A stretch of 64,000 bases of DNA from Comamonas sp. GB3 AK4-5 (GTDB lineage Bacteria; Pseudomonadota; Gammaproteobacteria; Burkholderiales; Burkholderiaceae_C). Below are positions 53,836 through 63,108 of the stretch, in pieces (position 1 is the stretch's first letter; every line of letters starts with the position of its first letter). Below the pieces are notes generated by a model, which did no database searches, had not been told where the DNA came from, and saw only the letters and a program-made list of their open reading frames with translations. The DNA lies in the NCBI RefSeq assembly GCF_041320665.1, contig NZ_CP166730.1, forward strand, positions 1,302,001-1,366,000, read 5' to 3'. The translations under genes were made by a program, and so were the position numbers.

Positions 53836-56361
53836 ATGCATTTATCTTCTGTGTGGCGTTTGGCCTGGCGCAGCTTGTGGCGTGATGCCCGTGCGGGTGA
53901 GTTGCGGCTGTTGGCCGTGGCGGTGGCTCTGGCTGTGGCGGCGCTGACTTCGGTGGCGTTTTTTGCCAACCGCCTCGAAGGTGGTTTGCAGCGTGATGCG
54001 CGCCAGCTGCTGGGGGGCGATGTGGTGATTGCCAGCGACAACGCACCGCCGCCGCTGTTTGCCCAGCAGGCTCAGCAGCGGGGCATGCGTACGGTGCAGA
54101 CCCTGAGCTTTCCCACCATGGGCCGCTCCACGGATGCGCAAGGCGGCGCTGCACGCCTGGTGGCCTTGAAGGTGGTGGACGCCGGCTACCCATTGCGTGG
54201 CGCGCTGCAGACCGCCTTGGCTGCAGACCAGCCGGGCGCCATCACGCAAGATATTCCCGCCCCCGGTGAAGCCTGGGTGGATGCGCCCTTGCTCACCGCG
54301 CTGGAGCTGAACGTGGGCGATACCTTGCTGCTGGGTGACGCCCGCCTGCGCATTGCCCGGGTCATCACGCTGGAGCCGGACCGGGGTGCCGGCTTTCTGG
54401 GCTTTGCGCCGCGCGTGATGATTGCGGCCGCCGACATCGCCGCCACCGGCCTGGTGCAGCCGGCCAGCCGCATCAACTGGCGCCTGGCCGTGGCCGGGGA
54501 TGATGAAAAAACCATAGCGGCCTATGCCCAGTGGGCCGGCGTAGAAGCCGAAAAAACCATTTACCACGGCCTGCGCGTGGAAAGCATGGACAGCGGCCGC
54601 CCCGAGATGAAGCAGACCCTGGAGAGGGCCGAGAAATTCCTGAACCTGGTGGCCTTGCTGGCCGCGCTGTTGTCCGCCGTGGCCGTGGCCCTGGCCGCGC
54701 GCAGTTTTGCGGCCCGTCATTTGGATGCGGCCGCCATGCTGCGCGTGCTGGGCCTGCCGCAGCGGCGCATTGCCGGCGCCTACGCGCTGGAGTTCACGGC
54801 CGTGGGCCTGGCGGCCAGTGCCGTGGGCGTGCTGCTGGGCTGGGCCGTGCACCATGTGTTTGTCTGGTTGCTGGCAGGGCTGGTGGAGGCCGGCCTGCCG
54901 GCGCCCGATGGCTGGCCCGTGGTGTTTGGTCTGGGCATGGGCCTCACGCTGCTGCTGGCCTTTGGCCTGCCGCCGGTGTTGCAACTGGCCCAGGTGCCGC
55001 CGCTGCGCGTGATGCGCCGTGAGCTAGGCGCGCTCAAGCCAGCATCGCTGGGCGTGCTAGGCCTGGGCGTGATGGGTTTTGCCGCGCTCTTGATGGCAGT
55101 GAGCCGCGATGCCAAGCTGGGCAGCATTGCCGTGGGCGGCTTTGCGGCTGCCACGCTGCTCTTTGCCGGCCTGGCCTGGCTGGCGGTGCGCAGTCTGCGC
55201 GCCCTGGTGAACGAGGCCACGGCCCCGCGCTGGCTGGTGCTGGCCACGCGCCAGATTTCGGCACGCCCTGGCTATGCCGTGGTACAGGTCAGCAGCCTGG
55301 CCGTGGGCCTGCTGGCCCTGGTGTTGCTGGTGCTGCTGCGCACCGACTTGATTGCCAGCTGGCGTGCGGCCACGCCGCCGGATGCGCCCAACCGCTTTGT
55401 CATCAACATCCAGCCCGATCAGGCCCAGGACTTTCAGGCCGCGCTGTCGCGTGCCGGCGTGGCGCATTACGACTGGTATCCCATGATTCGCGGGCGCCTG
55501 GTGGCGGTCAATGGCAGGGCCATCAGCCCTGCTGACTATGTCGAAGAGCGTGCCCAGCGCATGGTGGACCGGGAGTTCAATCTCTCCAACGCCCTGCAAT
55601 CACCCATGCACAACCCCATCACCGCCGGCCGCTGGACGCCGGGCGAGCAAGATGGCGCCAGCGTGGAAGAAGGCATTGCCAAGACCCTGGGTCTGCACCT
55701 GGGCGATACCCTGGTCTTTGATATGGGCGGCATCCAGCATGCCGCGCGCATCACCAGCTTGCGCAAGGTGGACTGGGGCAGCATGCGGGCCAACTTTTTT
55801 GTCATGTTCCCGGTGGCGCAGCTGGACGATGTGGCCACCACCTATTTGGCGGCCTACCGCGCGCCCGCTGCGCCTGGCTTTGACAACGCCCTGGTGCGCG
55901 ACTTTCCCAACATCACCAATGTGGACATGAGTGCCACCCTGGCCCAGGTGCAGCGCGTGCTGGAGCAGGTGGTGCGTGCGGTGGAGTTTTTGTTTGCCTT
56001 CACCCTGGCCGCCGGCCTGGTGGTGCTGTTTGCCGCCGTCACCGCCACGCGCGAGGAGCGCGCCCGTGACTATGCGCTGATGCGGGCCATGGGCGCTTCG
56101 GGCCGCTTGCTGCGCCAGGTGCAGCGGGCCGAGCTGGTCGGCGTGGGCCTGCTGGCCGGGCTGCTGGCCAGCGGCATGGCCCTGGCCGTGGGCTGGGCCC
56201 TGGCGCGCTGGGTGTTTGACTTTGCCTGGACCGCACCGCTGTGGGTGCCACTGGCGGGTGCCGTGGCCGGTGGCTGCCTGGCGCTGCTGGCCGGCTGGTG
56301 GGGTCTGCGCGAAGTGTTGCAACGCCCGGTGATGGCCACGCTGCGCGAGGCGGCCGAATGA
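53836..56361 (+). CDS. FtsX-domain ABC transporter permease (YbbP-type)
   Basis: 841 residues. Ten or so membrane helices arranged as an N-terminal helix, a large periplasmic domain, an FtsX helix bundle (LNLVALLAALLSAVAVALAA), a second such set and a final FtsX bundle (AVEFLFAFTLAAGLVVLFAA, then the MRAMGASGRLLRQVQRAELV loop). This matches YbbP/YbbA-type exporters with a paired ATPase, but no ATPase gene adjoins it here. The frame extends upstream to 53644; MHLSSVWRLAWRSLWRDARA is the natural start. Possibly it acts with a YbbA-like ATPase encoded elsewhere. Confidence 0.85.
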   Translation: MHLSSVWRLAWRSLWRDARAGELRLLAVAVALAVAALTSVAFFANRLEGGLQRDARQLLGGDVVIASDNAPPPLFAQQAQQRGMRTVQTLSFPTMGRSTDAQGGAARLVALKVVDAGYPLRGALQTALAADQPGAITQDIPAPGEAWVDAPLLTALELNVGDTLLLGDARLRIARVITLEPDRGAGFLGFAPRVMIAAADIAATGLVQPASRINWRLAVAGDDEKTIAAYAQWAGVEAEKTIYHGLRVESMDSGRPEMKQTLERAEKFLNLVALLAALLSAVAVALAARSFAARHLDAAAMLRVLGLPQRRIAGAYALEFTAVGLAASAVGVLLGWAVHHVFVWLLAGLVEAGLPAPDGWPVVFGLGMGLTLLLAFGLPPVLQLAQVPPLRVMRRELGALKPASLGVLGLGVMGFAALLMAVSRDAKLGSIAVGGFAAATLLFAGLAWLAVRSLRALVNEATAPRWLVLATRQISARPGYAVVQVSSLAVGLLALVLLVLLRTDLIASWRAATPPDAPNRFVINIQPDQAQDFQAALSRAGVAHYDWYPMIRGRLVAVNGRAISPADYVEERAQRMVDREFNLSNALQSPMHNPITAGRWTPGEQDGASVEEGIAKTLGLHLGDTLVFDMGGIQHAARITSLRKVDWGSMRANFFVMFPVAQLDDVATTYLAAYRAPAAPGFDNALVRDFPNITNVDMSATLAQVQRVLEQVVRAVEFLFAFTLAAGLVVLFAAVTATREERARDYALMRAMGASGRLLRQVQRAELVGVGLLAGLLASGMALAVGWALARWVFDFAWTAPLWVPLAGAVAGGCLALLAGWWGLREVLQRPVMATLREAAE

Positions 56362-56487
56362 TGACCCGGCCTGTTTTGCTCTTTAAAGCAGAGCTTCTGT
56401 TGCTTATGGGATAAGCACTGCAGGCTTTTTTTTGCAAATTACTGGGACCGGCCTTGCTGGCCTTGGGCTGAAAAGCCCCGGCAGTCT

Positions 56488-57498
56488 TTATCGGCCCTCG
56501 GTAAAAAGATGCTGGCTGGCAAAGTCCACAAAGGCCCGCACCTTGGGCGAGAGCTGGCGGCTGGAGGGCCACAGCGCAGAGAACTGGCCGCTGTGCGTGA
56601 GCTGCTCGGCCAGCAGGCACTGCAGCTCGCCGCGCTCCAGCGCCTCGCGTGCCAGAAAGTCCGGCATATAGGCCACACCCATGCCGGCGACGGCGGCGCC
56701 CAGCATGGCTTCCATGTTGTTGCAGACCAAGGCAATCGGCAGCGCATCCGGCAGGCCGGGCAGTACCCATTCCTCCAGCTTGCCGCTGCCCAGAAAGCGG
56801 TAGCGCAGGCTGTGGTGGCGGGCCAGATCAGTCGGCGTCTGCGGCACACCATGCCGGGCTAGATAAGCCGGCGATGCCACCAGGAGGAAGCGAAACGGCC
56901 CCAGCCTGCGTGCCACCAGCCGTGAATCGGCCAGCTCGCCGCTGCGGATCACCACGTCCAGGCCGGCTTCGATGACATCCACCAGGTGGTCGTTGAAGTC
57001 CAGGTCCAGATCAATCAAGGGGTAGCGGGCCTGAAAGGCCGGCAGCACCGGCAGCAAAAAGCGGTAGCCAATGGTGGGCAGGCTCACACGCAATCGGCCG
57101 CAGGGAGTCTCCGCCACGGCCTGCATGGCGGCGCGGGCATCGTGCAGCGCATCAAAAATACGCTGGCAATGCTGGTGGAACAGCGCGCCCTCTTGTGTGA
57201 GCCGTACTTTGCGCGTGGAGCGGTGGAACAGGCGCAGGCCCAACTGCTGCTCCAGCCGCGCCACGTTCTTGCCCACGGCCGAGGCCGAAATGCCCAGCGA
57301 ACGCCCGGCCTCGGCAAAGCTCAGCAGGTCGGCCGCGCGCACAAAGGATTCCATGCCTTGAAAGCTGTCCAGGGGTGTGGTGGTGTTGATTGGCAACTTT
57401 GGGTTGGGAGTCTTGGGAGTGATGCCGCTATTTTCACTGGATTGAAGCGCTTTTATCTTTGATGCCTGAGCGCCGGGGTGGCCTGGCGTGTTGTGCAA
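56488..57498 (-). CDS. LysR-type regulator, divergent from an MFS gene
   Basis: Up to 336 residues. HTH: LLSFAEAGRSLGISASAVGK, then LYSR effector domain (GRLRVSLPTIGYRFLLPVLP). The frame opens at 57498 but overlaps the divergent MFS frame; the ATG at 57354 (MESFVRAADLLSFAEAG) would remove a few residues that relatives usually have (LDSFQGMESF), so the exact start is uncertain and may use a weaker codon. It probably controls the MFS transporter gene across the short spacer. Confidence 0.8.
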   Translation of the reverse strand: MHNTPGHPGAQASKIKALQSSENSGITPKTPNPKLPINTTTPLDSFQGMESFVRAADLLSFAEAGRSLGISASAVGKNVARLEQQLGLRLFHRSTRKVRLTQEGALFHQHCQRIFDALHDARAAMQAVAETPCGRLRVSLPTIGYRFLLPVLPAFQARYPLIDLDLDFNDHLVDVIEAGLDVVIRSGELADSRLVARRLGPFRFLLVASPAYLARHGVPQTPTDLARHHSLRYRFLGSGKLEEWVLPGLPDALPIALVCNNMEAMLGAAVAGMGVAYMPDFLAREALERGELQCLLAEQLTHSGQFSALWPSSRQLSPKVRAFVDFASQHLFTEGR

Positions 57499-57522
57499 GC
57501 GTTTCTTTTCAGGATTCCCGCC

Positions 57523-59106
57523 ATGTCTTCTTCCCGCTGCTGCGCCGGTGCGCAGGCGAGCTCTCCACCTCGGTCGGCATCATCTGCCGCAGTCTCTTCA
57601 CGCAGGGGCGCAGCCCTGGCCTTGCTGGCGGTGTGCCTGGCCGCATTGGCCATGCCCTTGAGCTTTACCGGGCCGGCCGTGGCCCTGCCTGCGCTGCGTG
57701 AGGCCCTGGGCGGAGGGCCTGTAGCGTTGAACTGGGTGACCAATGCCTTCATGCTGAGCTTTGGTGCCACGCTGATGGCCGCCGGCGCCCTGGCCGATGT
57801 CCATGGCCGGCGCCGCGTTTTTCTCTGGGGTGTGGCCGTGGTGGGGGCCAGTGCCCTGGCCCTGGCCGGTGTGCGCGGCCCAGGCGCCATCCTGGTGTTT
57901 GATGGTTTGCGGGCCGTGCAAGGCCTGGGTGCGGCAGCGGCCTTGGCGGCCGGTACGGCAGCCCTGGCCCAGGTGTTTGAGGACGCGCAGCGCATGCGGG
58001 CCTTCAGCTGTGTGGGCACGGCCTTTGGTGTGGGCCTGGCCCTGGGGCCACTGATGTCAGGCTGGTTGCTGGAGCATGGCGGCTGGCGTGCCGTGGTGCT
58101 GAGCGTGGCCGGGGTGGCGCTGGCTGCATGGGCATTGGGTTGGCGCTGTCTGCCTGAATCGCGCAATCCACAGGCCCAGGGCCTGGACCGTGGGGGCGCG
58201 TTGGCGTTCACGGTGGCCCTGGCCTTGCTGACCTGGGCTGTGCTGCAGGCGCCGGAGCGGGGCTGGAGCGATGTGGGGACGCTGCTGCCCCTGGCCGGGG
58301 CGGCGCTGGCGGCCTTGGTCTTTGTGCGTGTGGAACTGGCCTGCGCCCACTCCATGCTGGATTTGTCGCTGTTTCGCCTGCCGCGCTTTGTGGGTGTGCA
58401 ATTACTGGCCGCAGCACCGGCCTATGCCTTTGTGGTGCTGCTGGTGTTGCTGCCTGTGCGCTTTATCGGTGTGGAAGGCATGTCGCCCATGGAGGCCGGC
58501 TGGCGCATGCTGCTGCTGTCCTTGCCCATGCTGGTCGTGCCCTTGCTGGCGGGTTGGCTCACGCGCTGGTGCTCGGCCGCGCTGCTGTGTCTGCTGGGCT
58601 TGCTGCTGTGCGCCGCGGGCTTGCTGTGGCTGGGGCATTGCCCTCCGGGAAGCGCCCTGGCGCAGATGGCCGGGCCGCTATTGCTGATAGGCGCTGGCAT
58701 GGGCCTGCCCTGGGGCTTGATGGATGGCATGGCCGTCAGCGTGGTGCCGCGTGAGCGTGCGGGCATGGCCACCGGTATTTTCAGCACGGTGCGCGTGGCG
58801 GGCGAAGGGATTGCACTGGCCGTGGTGGGCGCAGGGCTGGCGGCCTTGCTGGCGCAGGAGCTGGCGGGCCAGCAGGGGGCACTTGCGGCAGACCCCCGCA
58901 GTCTGGCGCGGGCGGCCCAGCTGCTGGTGACGGGCGACCGGCAAAGCGCCCAGGCGCTGCTGGGGGACATGCCGCTGCCCGCGCTGCTCCAGGCCTATGG
59001 CCGCGCCTTTTCCTGCCTGCTGGGCTGGCTGGCCGGCATGACCGTGGTTACGGCGGTCAGCGTGTTTGCTTTCTTGCGCACGGGCCAGCATGCGCCGCAT
59101 GCCTGA
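57523..59106 (+). CDS. DHA2-family MFS efflux transporter
   Basis: 527 residues with about fourteen membrane helices, as in the EmrB/QacA drug:proton antiporter class. Motif A-like loop GALADVHGRRRVFLWG, motif C-like FGVGLALGPLMSGWLLEHGG. The ATG at 57523 has CAGGA upstream. It would export toxic or drug-like compounds, substrate unknown, under control of the divergent LysR gene. Confidence 0.86.
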   Translation: MSSSRCCAGAQASSPPRSASSAAVSSRRGAALALLAVCLAALAMPLSFTGPAVALPALREALGGGPVALNWVTNAFMLSFGATLMAAGALADVHGRRRVFLWGVAVVGASALALAGVRGPGAILVFDGLRAVQGLGAAAALAAGTAALAQVFEDAQRMRAFSCVGTAFGVGLALGPLMSGWLLEHGGWRAVVLSVAGVALAAWALGWRCLPESRNPQAQGLDRGGALAFTVALALLTWAVLQAPERGWSDVGTLLPLAGAALAALVFVRVELACAHSMLDLSLFRLPRFVGVQLLAAAPAYAFVVLLVLLPVRFIGVEGMSPMEAGWRMLLLSLPMLVVPLLAGWLTRWCSAALLCLLGLLLCAAGLLWLGHCPPGSALAQMAGPLLLIGAGMGLPWGLMDGMAVSVVPRERAGMATGIFSTVRVAGEGIALAVVGAGLAALLAQELAGQQGALAADPRSLARAAQLLVTGDRQSAQALLGDMPLPALLQAYGRAFSCLLGWLAGMTVVTAVSVFAFLRTGQHAPHA

Positions 59107-59153
59107 CAATGCGGGATTGCAGTGACCAGTCCGCGTAGCCGGCTTTGTTTGCC

Positions 59154-59561
59154 ATGTCAGAGGAATCCCCGAACACCACAGCCCAGACCCCTTTTGAATG
59201 GATAGGGGGCGAAGACCGCGTGCGCCAGCTGGTGGACCGTTTTTATGACTTGATGGATCTGGAGCCGGCCTATACCGAGCTGCGCGCCGCCCATGGCAGC
59301 ACGCTGGAAGATGCCCGTCAGAAGCTGTTCTGGTTTCTGTGCGGCTGGCTGGGCGGGCCGGATTATTTTGTCGAGCGCTTCGGCCACCCGCGCCTGCGTA
59401 TGCGCCATATGCCTTTTTCGATCGGTATCAAGGAGCGTGACCAGTGGGTGGCCTGCATGGACCAGGCCATGGGCGAGGTCGAGGTGCCCGCCGCGCTGCG
59501 CGAACGCCTGCGCGACAGCTTTATGCAGACGGCGGACTGGATGCGCAACCGGGGTGCTTAG
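59154..59561 (+). CDS. Truncated haemoglobin, group II (TrHbO-like)
   Basis: 135 residues. The fold is recognised from FEWIGGEDRVRQLVDRFYDL, LFWFLCGWLGGPDYFVERFG and HPRLRMRHMPFSIGIKERDQ with the proximal His in RHMPF and the group II Trp in DQWVACMDQAM. It binds heme and may handle O2, NO or peroxide. The start at 59154 is preferred to 59145. The stop TAG is completed by the first base of a MITE, leaving the protein intact. Confidence 0.9.
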   Translation: MSEESPNTTAQTPFEWIGGEDRVRQLVDRFYDLMDLEPAYTELRAAHGSTLEDARQKLFWFLCGWLGGPDYFVERFGHPRLRMRHMPFSIGIKERDQWVACMDQAMGEVEVPAALRERLRDSFMQTADWMRNRGA

Positions 59562-59827
59562 AACGTGTTCAAAGTCTCCTCGCGGCGCGCCAGCGTCTTT
59601 GCGGGATGGGAGACAAGGCACGATACCGCAGCAATAGCCGTGCTATTGCGAGGATTCGCAACACCGTAGACCGCCCGCAAAGGCGCTGGCCCGAAGGGTT
59701 GGAGCGAAATCGGGCGATTTCTTCGCGCTGAAGCACAGCTTGCACACGAGTGCAAGCTGCGCCCCATCGTCTCGAACTCATCCCGATTGCGTTCCAACGC
59801 GCCTGCGTAGAGACATTGAACATGTTC
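59561..59827. mobile_element. MITE copy D (267 bp), inverted, with IS-identical left end
   Basis: The left end GAACGTGTTCAAAGTCTC is identical to the left end of the IS at 8183; the right end is its near inverse (GAGACATTGAACATGTTC, ending 59827). TTA flanks both sides (59558-59560, 59828-59830). The interior is an inverted copy of copies A to C. Confidence 0.9.
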
Positions 59828-59984
59828 TTAGCGACCGGCCAAAGCCCATGCTCTGCGTCAACGCTTGATTGATGCGGATCAAATGCCGACCGCTTTGGCT
59901 GGCGAGAGGCTGACGGTCGTACGTACATTTACCTAGGGATTCCGCTAGGATGCGCCATCCAAGAAAAATGACAGGGAGGCGCAT

Positions 59985-60578
59985 ATGGCCATGGGCGAGT
60001 GGGGAGTGTTGGGTATGGTCGTGCTGGCCCTGTTGTGGGCCATGGTGACCCTGAGGCGTTTGCGCCGCCTGTATCGCAGTGTGGAAGCCGCTTATGGCCA
60101 GATTGATGTACAGCTGCAGCGGCGCTATGCGCTGATTGCCCAATGGGTGGATGCGGCCCGTGCCTATCTGGCGCAGGAAACCGCTGTGCTGGAATGTCTG
60201 CTTCGCGCCTGCAGCGAGGCCCAGGGGGCGGCCAGCACGGCCCGGCTGCATCCCGGCCAGCCCGGCACCATGGGGGCGCTGGCCATGGCAGAACAAGGGC
60301 TGAACCACGAGCTGGACCGGTTGCGTGGGCTGGTGTCCGCCACCCCCGAGCTGCGCTCCGATACCCATATGCAGCAGCTTGGAGATGCCATTGCCACGGC
60401 TGAAAGCCATATTGGATTCACCCGCCAGATCTACAACGACCAGGTGCTGGGCTACAACGACCACGCCGCGCGCCTGCCCGATCTGCTGGTGGCCAGACTG
60501 ATGGGCTTTGCCCCCTTGGACATGCTGGTGGTGGCGCCTGGAACCCGCGTTCGTTCCGTACCCCAGATGCCGCTGTAG
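59985..60578 (+). CDS. LemA family membrane protein
   Basis: 197 residues. One N-terminal helix (GVLGMVVLALLWAMVTL), then the LemA coiled domain: SVEAAYGQIDVQLQRRYALI, AESHIGFTRQIYNDQVLGYN. The C-terminal domain faces the cytoplasm in known members. A strong GGGAGG precedes the ATG. The function of LemA proteins is unsettled; this gene lacks the usual neighbouring YgcG/TPM gene. Confidence 0.85.
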   Translation: MAMGEWGVLGMVVLALLWAMVTLRRLRRLYRSVEAAYGQIDVQLQRRYALIAQWVDAARAYLAQETAVLECLLRACSEAQGAASTARLHPGQPGTMGALAMAEQGLNHELDRLRGLVSATPELRSDTHMQQLGDAIATAESHIGFTRQIYNDQVLGYNDHAARLPDLLVARLMGFAPLDMLVVAPGTRVRSVPQMPL

Positions 60579-60667
60579 CCGCTGCGGTTGCTCGGGCCGC
60601 GCTTTTCCTGGGGTCTTAAAAGAAGAGCGGTCTATGCAGATGCCGTGGGCCTTACAGGTCGATTTCG

Positions 60668-61099
60668 CCTGATTAGCTACATGCCTCAGATGAAGCTTCA
60701 CGACGAACTGCGCTGCTGCGTCGACATGACGTTCTGAGGCCGGGACTCGCCCCGGCAGGCGAGGTACTTTTCTTGCTCGTGCAAGCAAAGTACCCAAAAG
60801 AACACGCCCCTACTGCCCATGTCCCTGCGCTCTGCTCCGGGCAAGCTCGGTGCTCGATCCCAGGGCGGCGCCGCAGAACTCGTTACGCGGCATGGCCGCT
60901 TCACTCGAACAACCGCGGCGAGTCAGTTCACGAAGCAGCTGTGTCCTGCGGCACAGCTGCCCGCCCTGGGCTCTGTGCGCCGAGCCATGGGCAGAAGGGG
61001 GAAGGCGGGTACCGAATACCGGCCCTGCGAAGGCTGCGCTATTGGCAAACCTTATTTTTCAGCTCTCGACACCAGCCGCTTCGTCACATTGCTGGCGAT
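60668..61099 (+). repeat. Half copy of the large palindrome element
   Basis: It matches 4954-5380 almost throughout: CCTGATTAGCTACAT at the start, GGCCGGGACTCGCCCCGGC, GGGCAAGCTCGGTGCTCGAT and ATTGGCAAACCTTATTTTTC. The second arm is missing; the sequence changes directly at the 3' end of the Smr gene (61110). It retains a nested hairpin CTTTTCTTGCTCGTGCAAGC. Confidence 0.85.
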
Positions 61100-61109
61100 A
61101 CGGCAGGCG

Positions 61110-61769
61110 TCAGCCGCCCGGCACCCAGCGCTTGCTGGGTTGCAGCAGCACCACCAGGGCGCCGGCCCCGCCTTCGGCCGGGCGGGCCTGCACAAAGGCC
61201 AGTACCTCTTTCTTCTGCACCAGCCAGCTTTGCACCCGGCCCTTGAGCACCGGGGTCTTGCCCGGCGAGCCCAGGCCTTTGCCATGCACCACGCGCACGC
61301 AGCGCAGGCCGGTGCGGTGCGACAGGCGTATGAATTGGCCCAGGGCCTCGCGGGCCTCGTCCACGCGCAGACCGTGCAGGTCCAGCTGGCGCTGGATGCT
61401 CCATTGCCCACCGCGCAGCTTGTGGGTCACCTCCGTGCCAATGCCGGGGCGGCGAAAGCTGAGCTGGTCATCCACGTCCAGCAGGGTGCTGACGTCGAAG
61501 GCATCGCTCATGGCTTCGTGCAGCACGCGCTGCTCGTCCAGCACAAACTGCATGGGCTCGGGCGGGGGCGGTTCGGGCGGCTGCCAGCATTGGTTGCTGG
61601 CGCTGCGCAGCGGCAGCACCTCGCCCACATAGTCCTGGAACAGGGTTTGCTCGGCGCGCCGGCGGCGTTCCAGCTCCAGGCGGCGCTGGCGCTCGGCCTC
61701 GGCGCGTGCGGCTGCTTGCGCCAGCGCCTGGCGCAGCGGCTGCAGTTCCTGGAGGGATTTGGCTTTCAT
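61110..61769 (-). CDS. Smr-domain endonuclease-like protein
   Basis: 219 residues. A basic, coiled N-terminus (AARAEAERQRRLELERRRRA) precedes the C-terminal Smr domain with LDLHGLRVDEAREALGQFI, RCVRVVHGKGLGS and LKGRVQSWLVQ, the signature of stand-alone Smr proteins (SmrA/B, YdaL type). Such proteins nick DNA or cut RNA at stalled ribosomes; which applies here is unknown. It ends beside the half palindrome. Confidence 0.86.
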   Translation of the reverse strand: MKAKSLQELQPLRQALAQAAARAEAERQRRLELERRRRAEQTLFQDYVGEVLPLRSASNQCWQPPEPPPPEPMQFVLDEQRVLHEAMSDAFDVSTLLDVDDQLSFRRPGIGTEVTHKLRGGQWSIQRQLDLHGLRVDEAREALGQFIRLSHRTGLRCVRVVHGKGLGSPGKTPVLKGRVQSWLVQKKEVLAFVQARPAEGGAGALVVLLQPSKRWVPGG

Positions 61770-61844
61770 GCCCGGGGTTGTACCGCATTCACATGGCGTT
61801 TTTGCGGTGGCGGGCGTTTTTCCGCAGTGCTTGAGCGGCTTTGC

Positions 61845-63014
61845 TCAGTCGACTGTGGCCGGTGCATTGCGCCAGGCCAGTGCGATGAACTGGGTGGTCT
61901 GGGCGGGGTTGAAGTTGTCGTCCGACACCAGCAGCAGCACACGCGAGCCATCGGCCAGCGATGGCCCCCAGCCCATGCCCTCCAGGTTGTCTACGGCCTG
62001 GGGTAGGCCTAGCTGGGCCATGTCGGCCACCAGGGTTTTGGCTACAGGGCGGTACTGGCCGGGCTGCAGCGCGGCGAGGTTCAGGGTGTCGCTGCCACTG
62101 TTCAGCGCCACGCGGTATAGCCGCACAGACACGCCCACGCCGGCGCTGTAGGCACGCTCCAGCACCAGCAGATGCTCAGTCCCGTCGGCCAGGATTTCGC
62201 TCACGCCGTTGTTCTGCGGCCCCAGGGGCACGCGGCGCGCATGAGGTATGGCGTCGGGCTGATAGGCCAGCTGGCGCAGTGCCTGGCCGCTGGCCGTGTC
62301 GAACGCGGTGATGCGCACGGCGCCGCCGGGGGCCTGGGGTGTGGCCACAGGGCCGTCCTGGCGCAGCGGTTCTTCCATGGCCAGCCAGGTGGTGCGGCCG
62401 TCGGGGCTGAGGGCCATGCCCTCCAGCGTGCCATTGTTGCGCGGGCCGCTCTGGCCTTTCCAGGGGCCGCTCAGCAGGGCGGGCAGGGGGCGCTCGCGCA
62501 GCCAGCGGCCGTCGCTGTGATGCTCCAGCCACTGGGGCGGATGGCCGTGGGCCGGGTCGCCCTCGCTGGTCCACAGCAGGCTGTCGCCACCGGGGGCCCA
62601 GCGTGCGGCTTCGGGGTCGGGCACGGCCAGCTGGACGCGTGCCTGGCGGGCCGATGGATAGGGCAGGCCATCGGGGGCCTGCAGCAAGACCACGCCCGTC
62701 AGCTGCACCGGCTCCAGCTGCCGGGCGCTGTAGCGGATCTGTGCGGTATAAAAACGTGCTGGCTGGTGGGCGCTGCGGTCATCGCTGAGCAGCAGCCAGC
62801 GGTCATGCGCGGGGTCGTAGTCGATGGCAGACAGCCCACCCACGGTGGTGCCCTGGTAGTCCATGCCCCGCGCCAGGGTCTGCATGCCGATGGCGCGCAC
62901 ACAGGGTGCAGCACTGCCGTTGCACACCCAGGCCGTCGGCGCCACGGGCTGTGCCGTGCAAGCCGCCAGCAGGGGCAGCAGCCCCAGTATCCACCCCGTT
63001 TGCCATTGCTTCAT
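61845..63014 (-). CDS. Phytase-like/esterase-like lipoprotein
   Basis: 389 residues from the ATG at 63014. Signal and lipobox GLLPLLAACTAQ. Domain PF13449 type (esterase-like activity of phytase): GLSAIDYDPAHDRWLLLSDD, NNGTLEGMALSPDGRTTWLA, NLEGMGWGPSLADGSRVLLL, forming a beta-propeller-like repeat with acidic sites. It is likely a phosphoesterase or esterase on the outer membrane or in the periplasm. It lies 94 bp after a TonB-dependent receptor on the same strand, and may process the receptor's ligand. Confidence 0.8.
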   Translation of the reverse strand: MKQWQTGWILGLLPLLAACTAQPVAPTAWVCNGSAAPCVRAIGMQTLARGMDYQGTTVGGLSAIDYDPAHDRWLLLSDDRSAHQPARFYTAQIRYSARQLEPVQLTGVVLLQAPDGLPYPSARQARVQLAVPDPEAARWAPGGDSLLWTSEGDPAHGHPPQWLEHHSDGRWLRERPLPALLSGPWKGQSGPRNNGTLEGMALSPDGRTTWLAMEEPLRQDGPVATPQAPGGAVRITAFDTASGQALRQLAYQPDAIPHARRVPLGPQNNGVSEILADGTEHLLVLERAYSAGVGVSVRLYRVALNSGSDTLNLAALQPGQYRPVAKTLVADMAQLGLPQAVDNLEGMGWGPSLADGSRVLLLVSDDNFNPAQTTQFIALAWRNAPATVD

Positions 63015-63108
63015 TGCGTCTTTCCCGTTGTCTGCGCCATGTTGCCGCCGGTTGTACCGCATACAGGTGTGCGGTGACCGCAAGTTCCATGGCGGTTTGC
63101 GGGAATTT

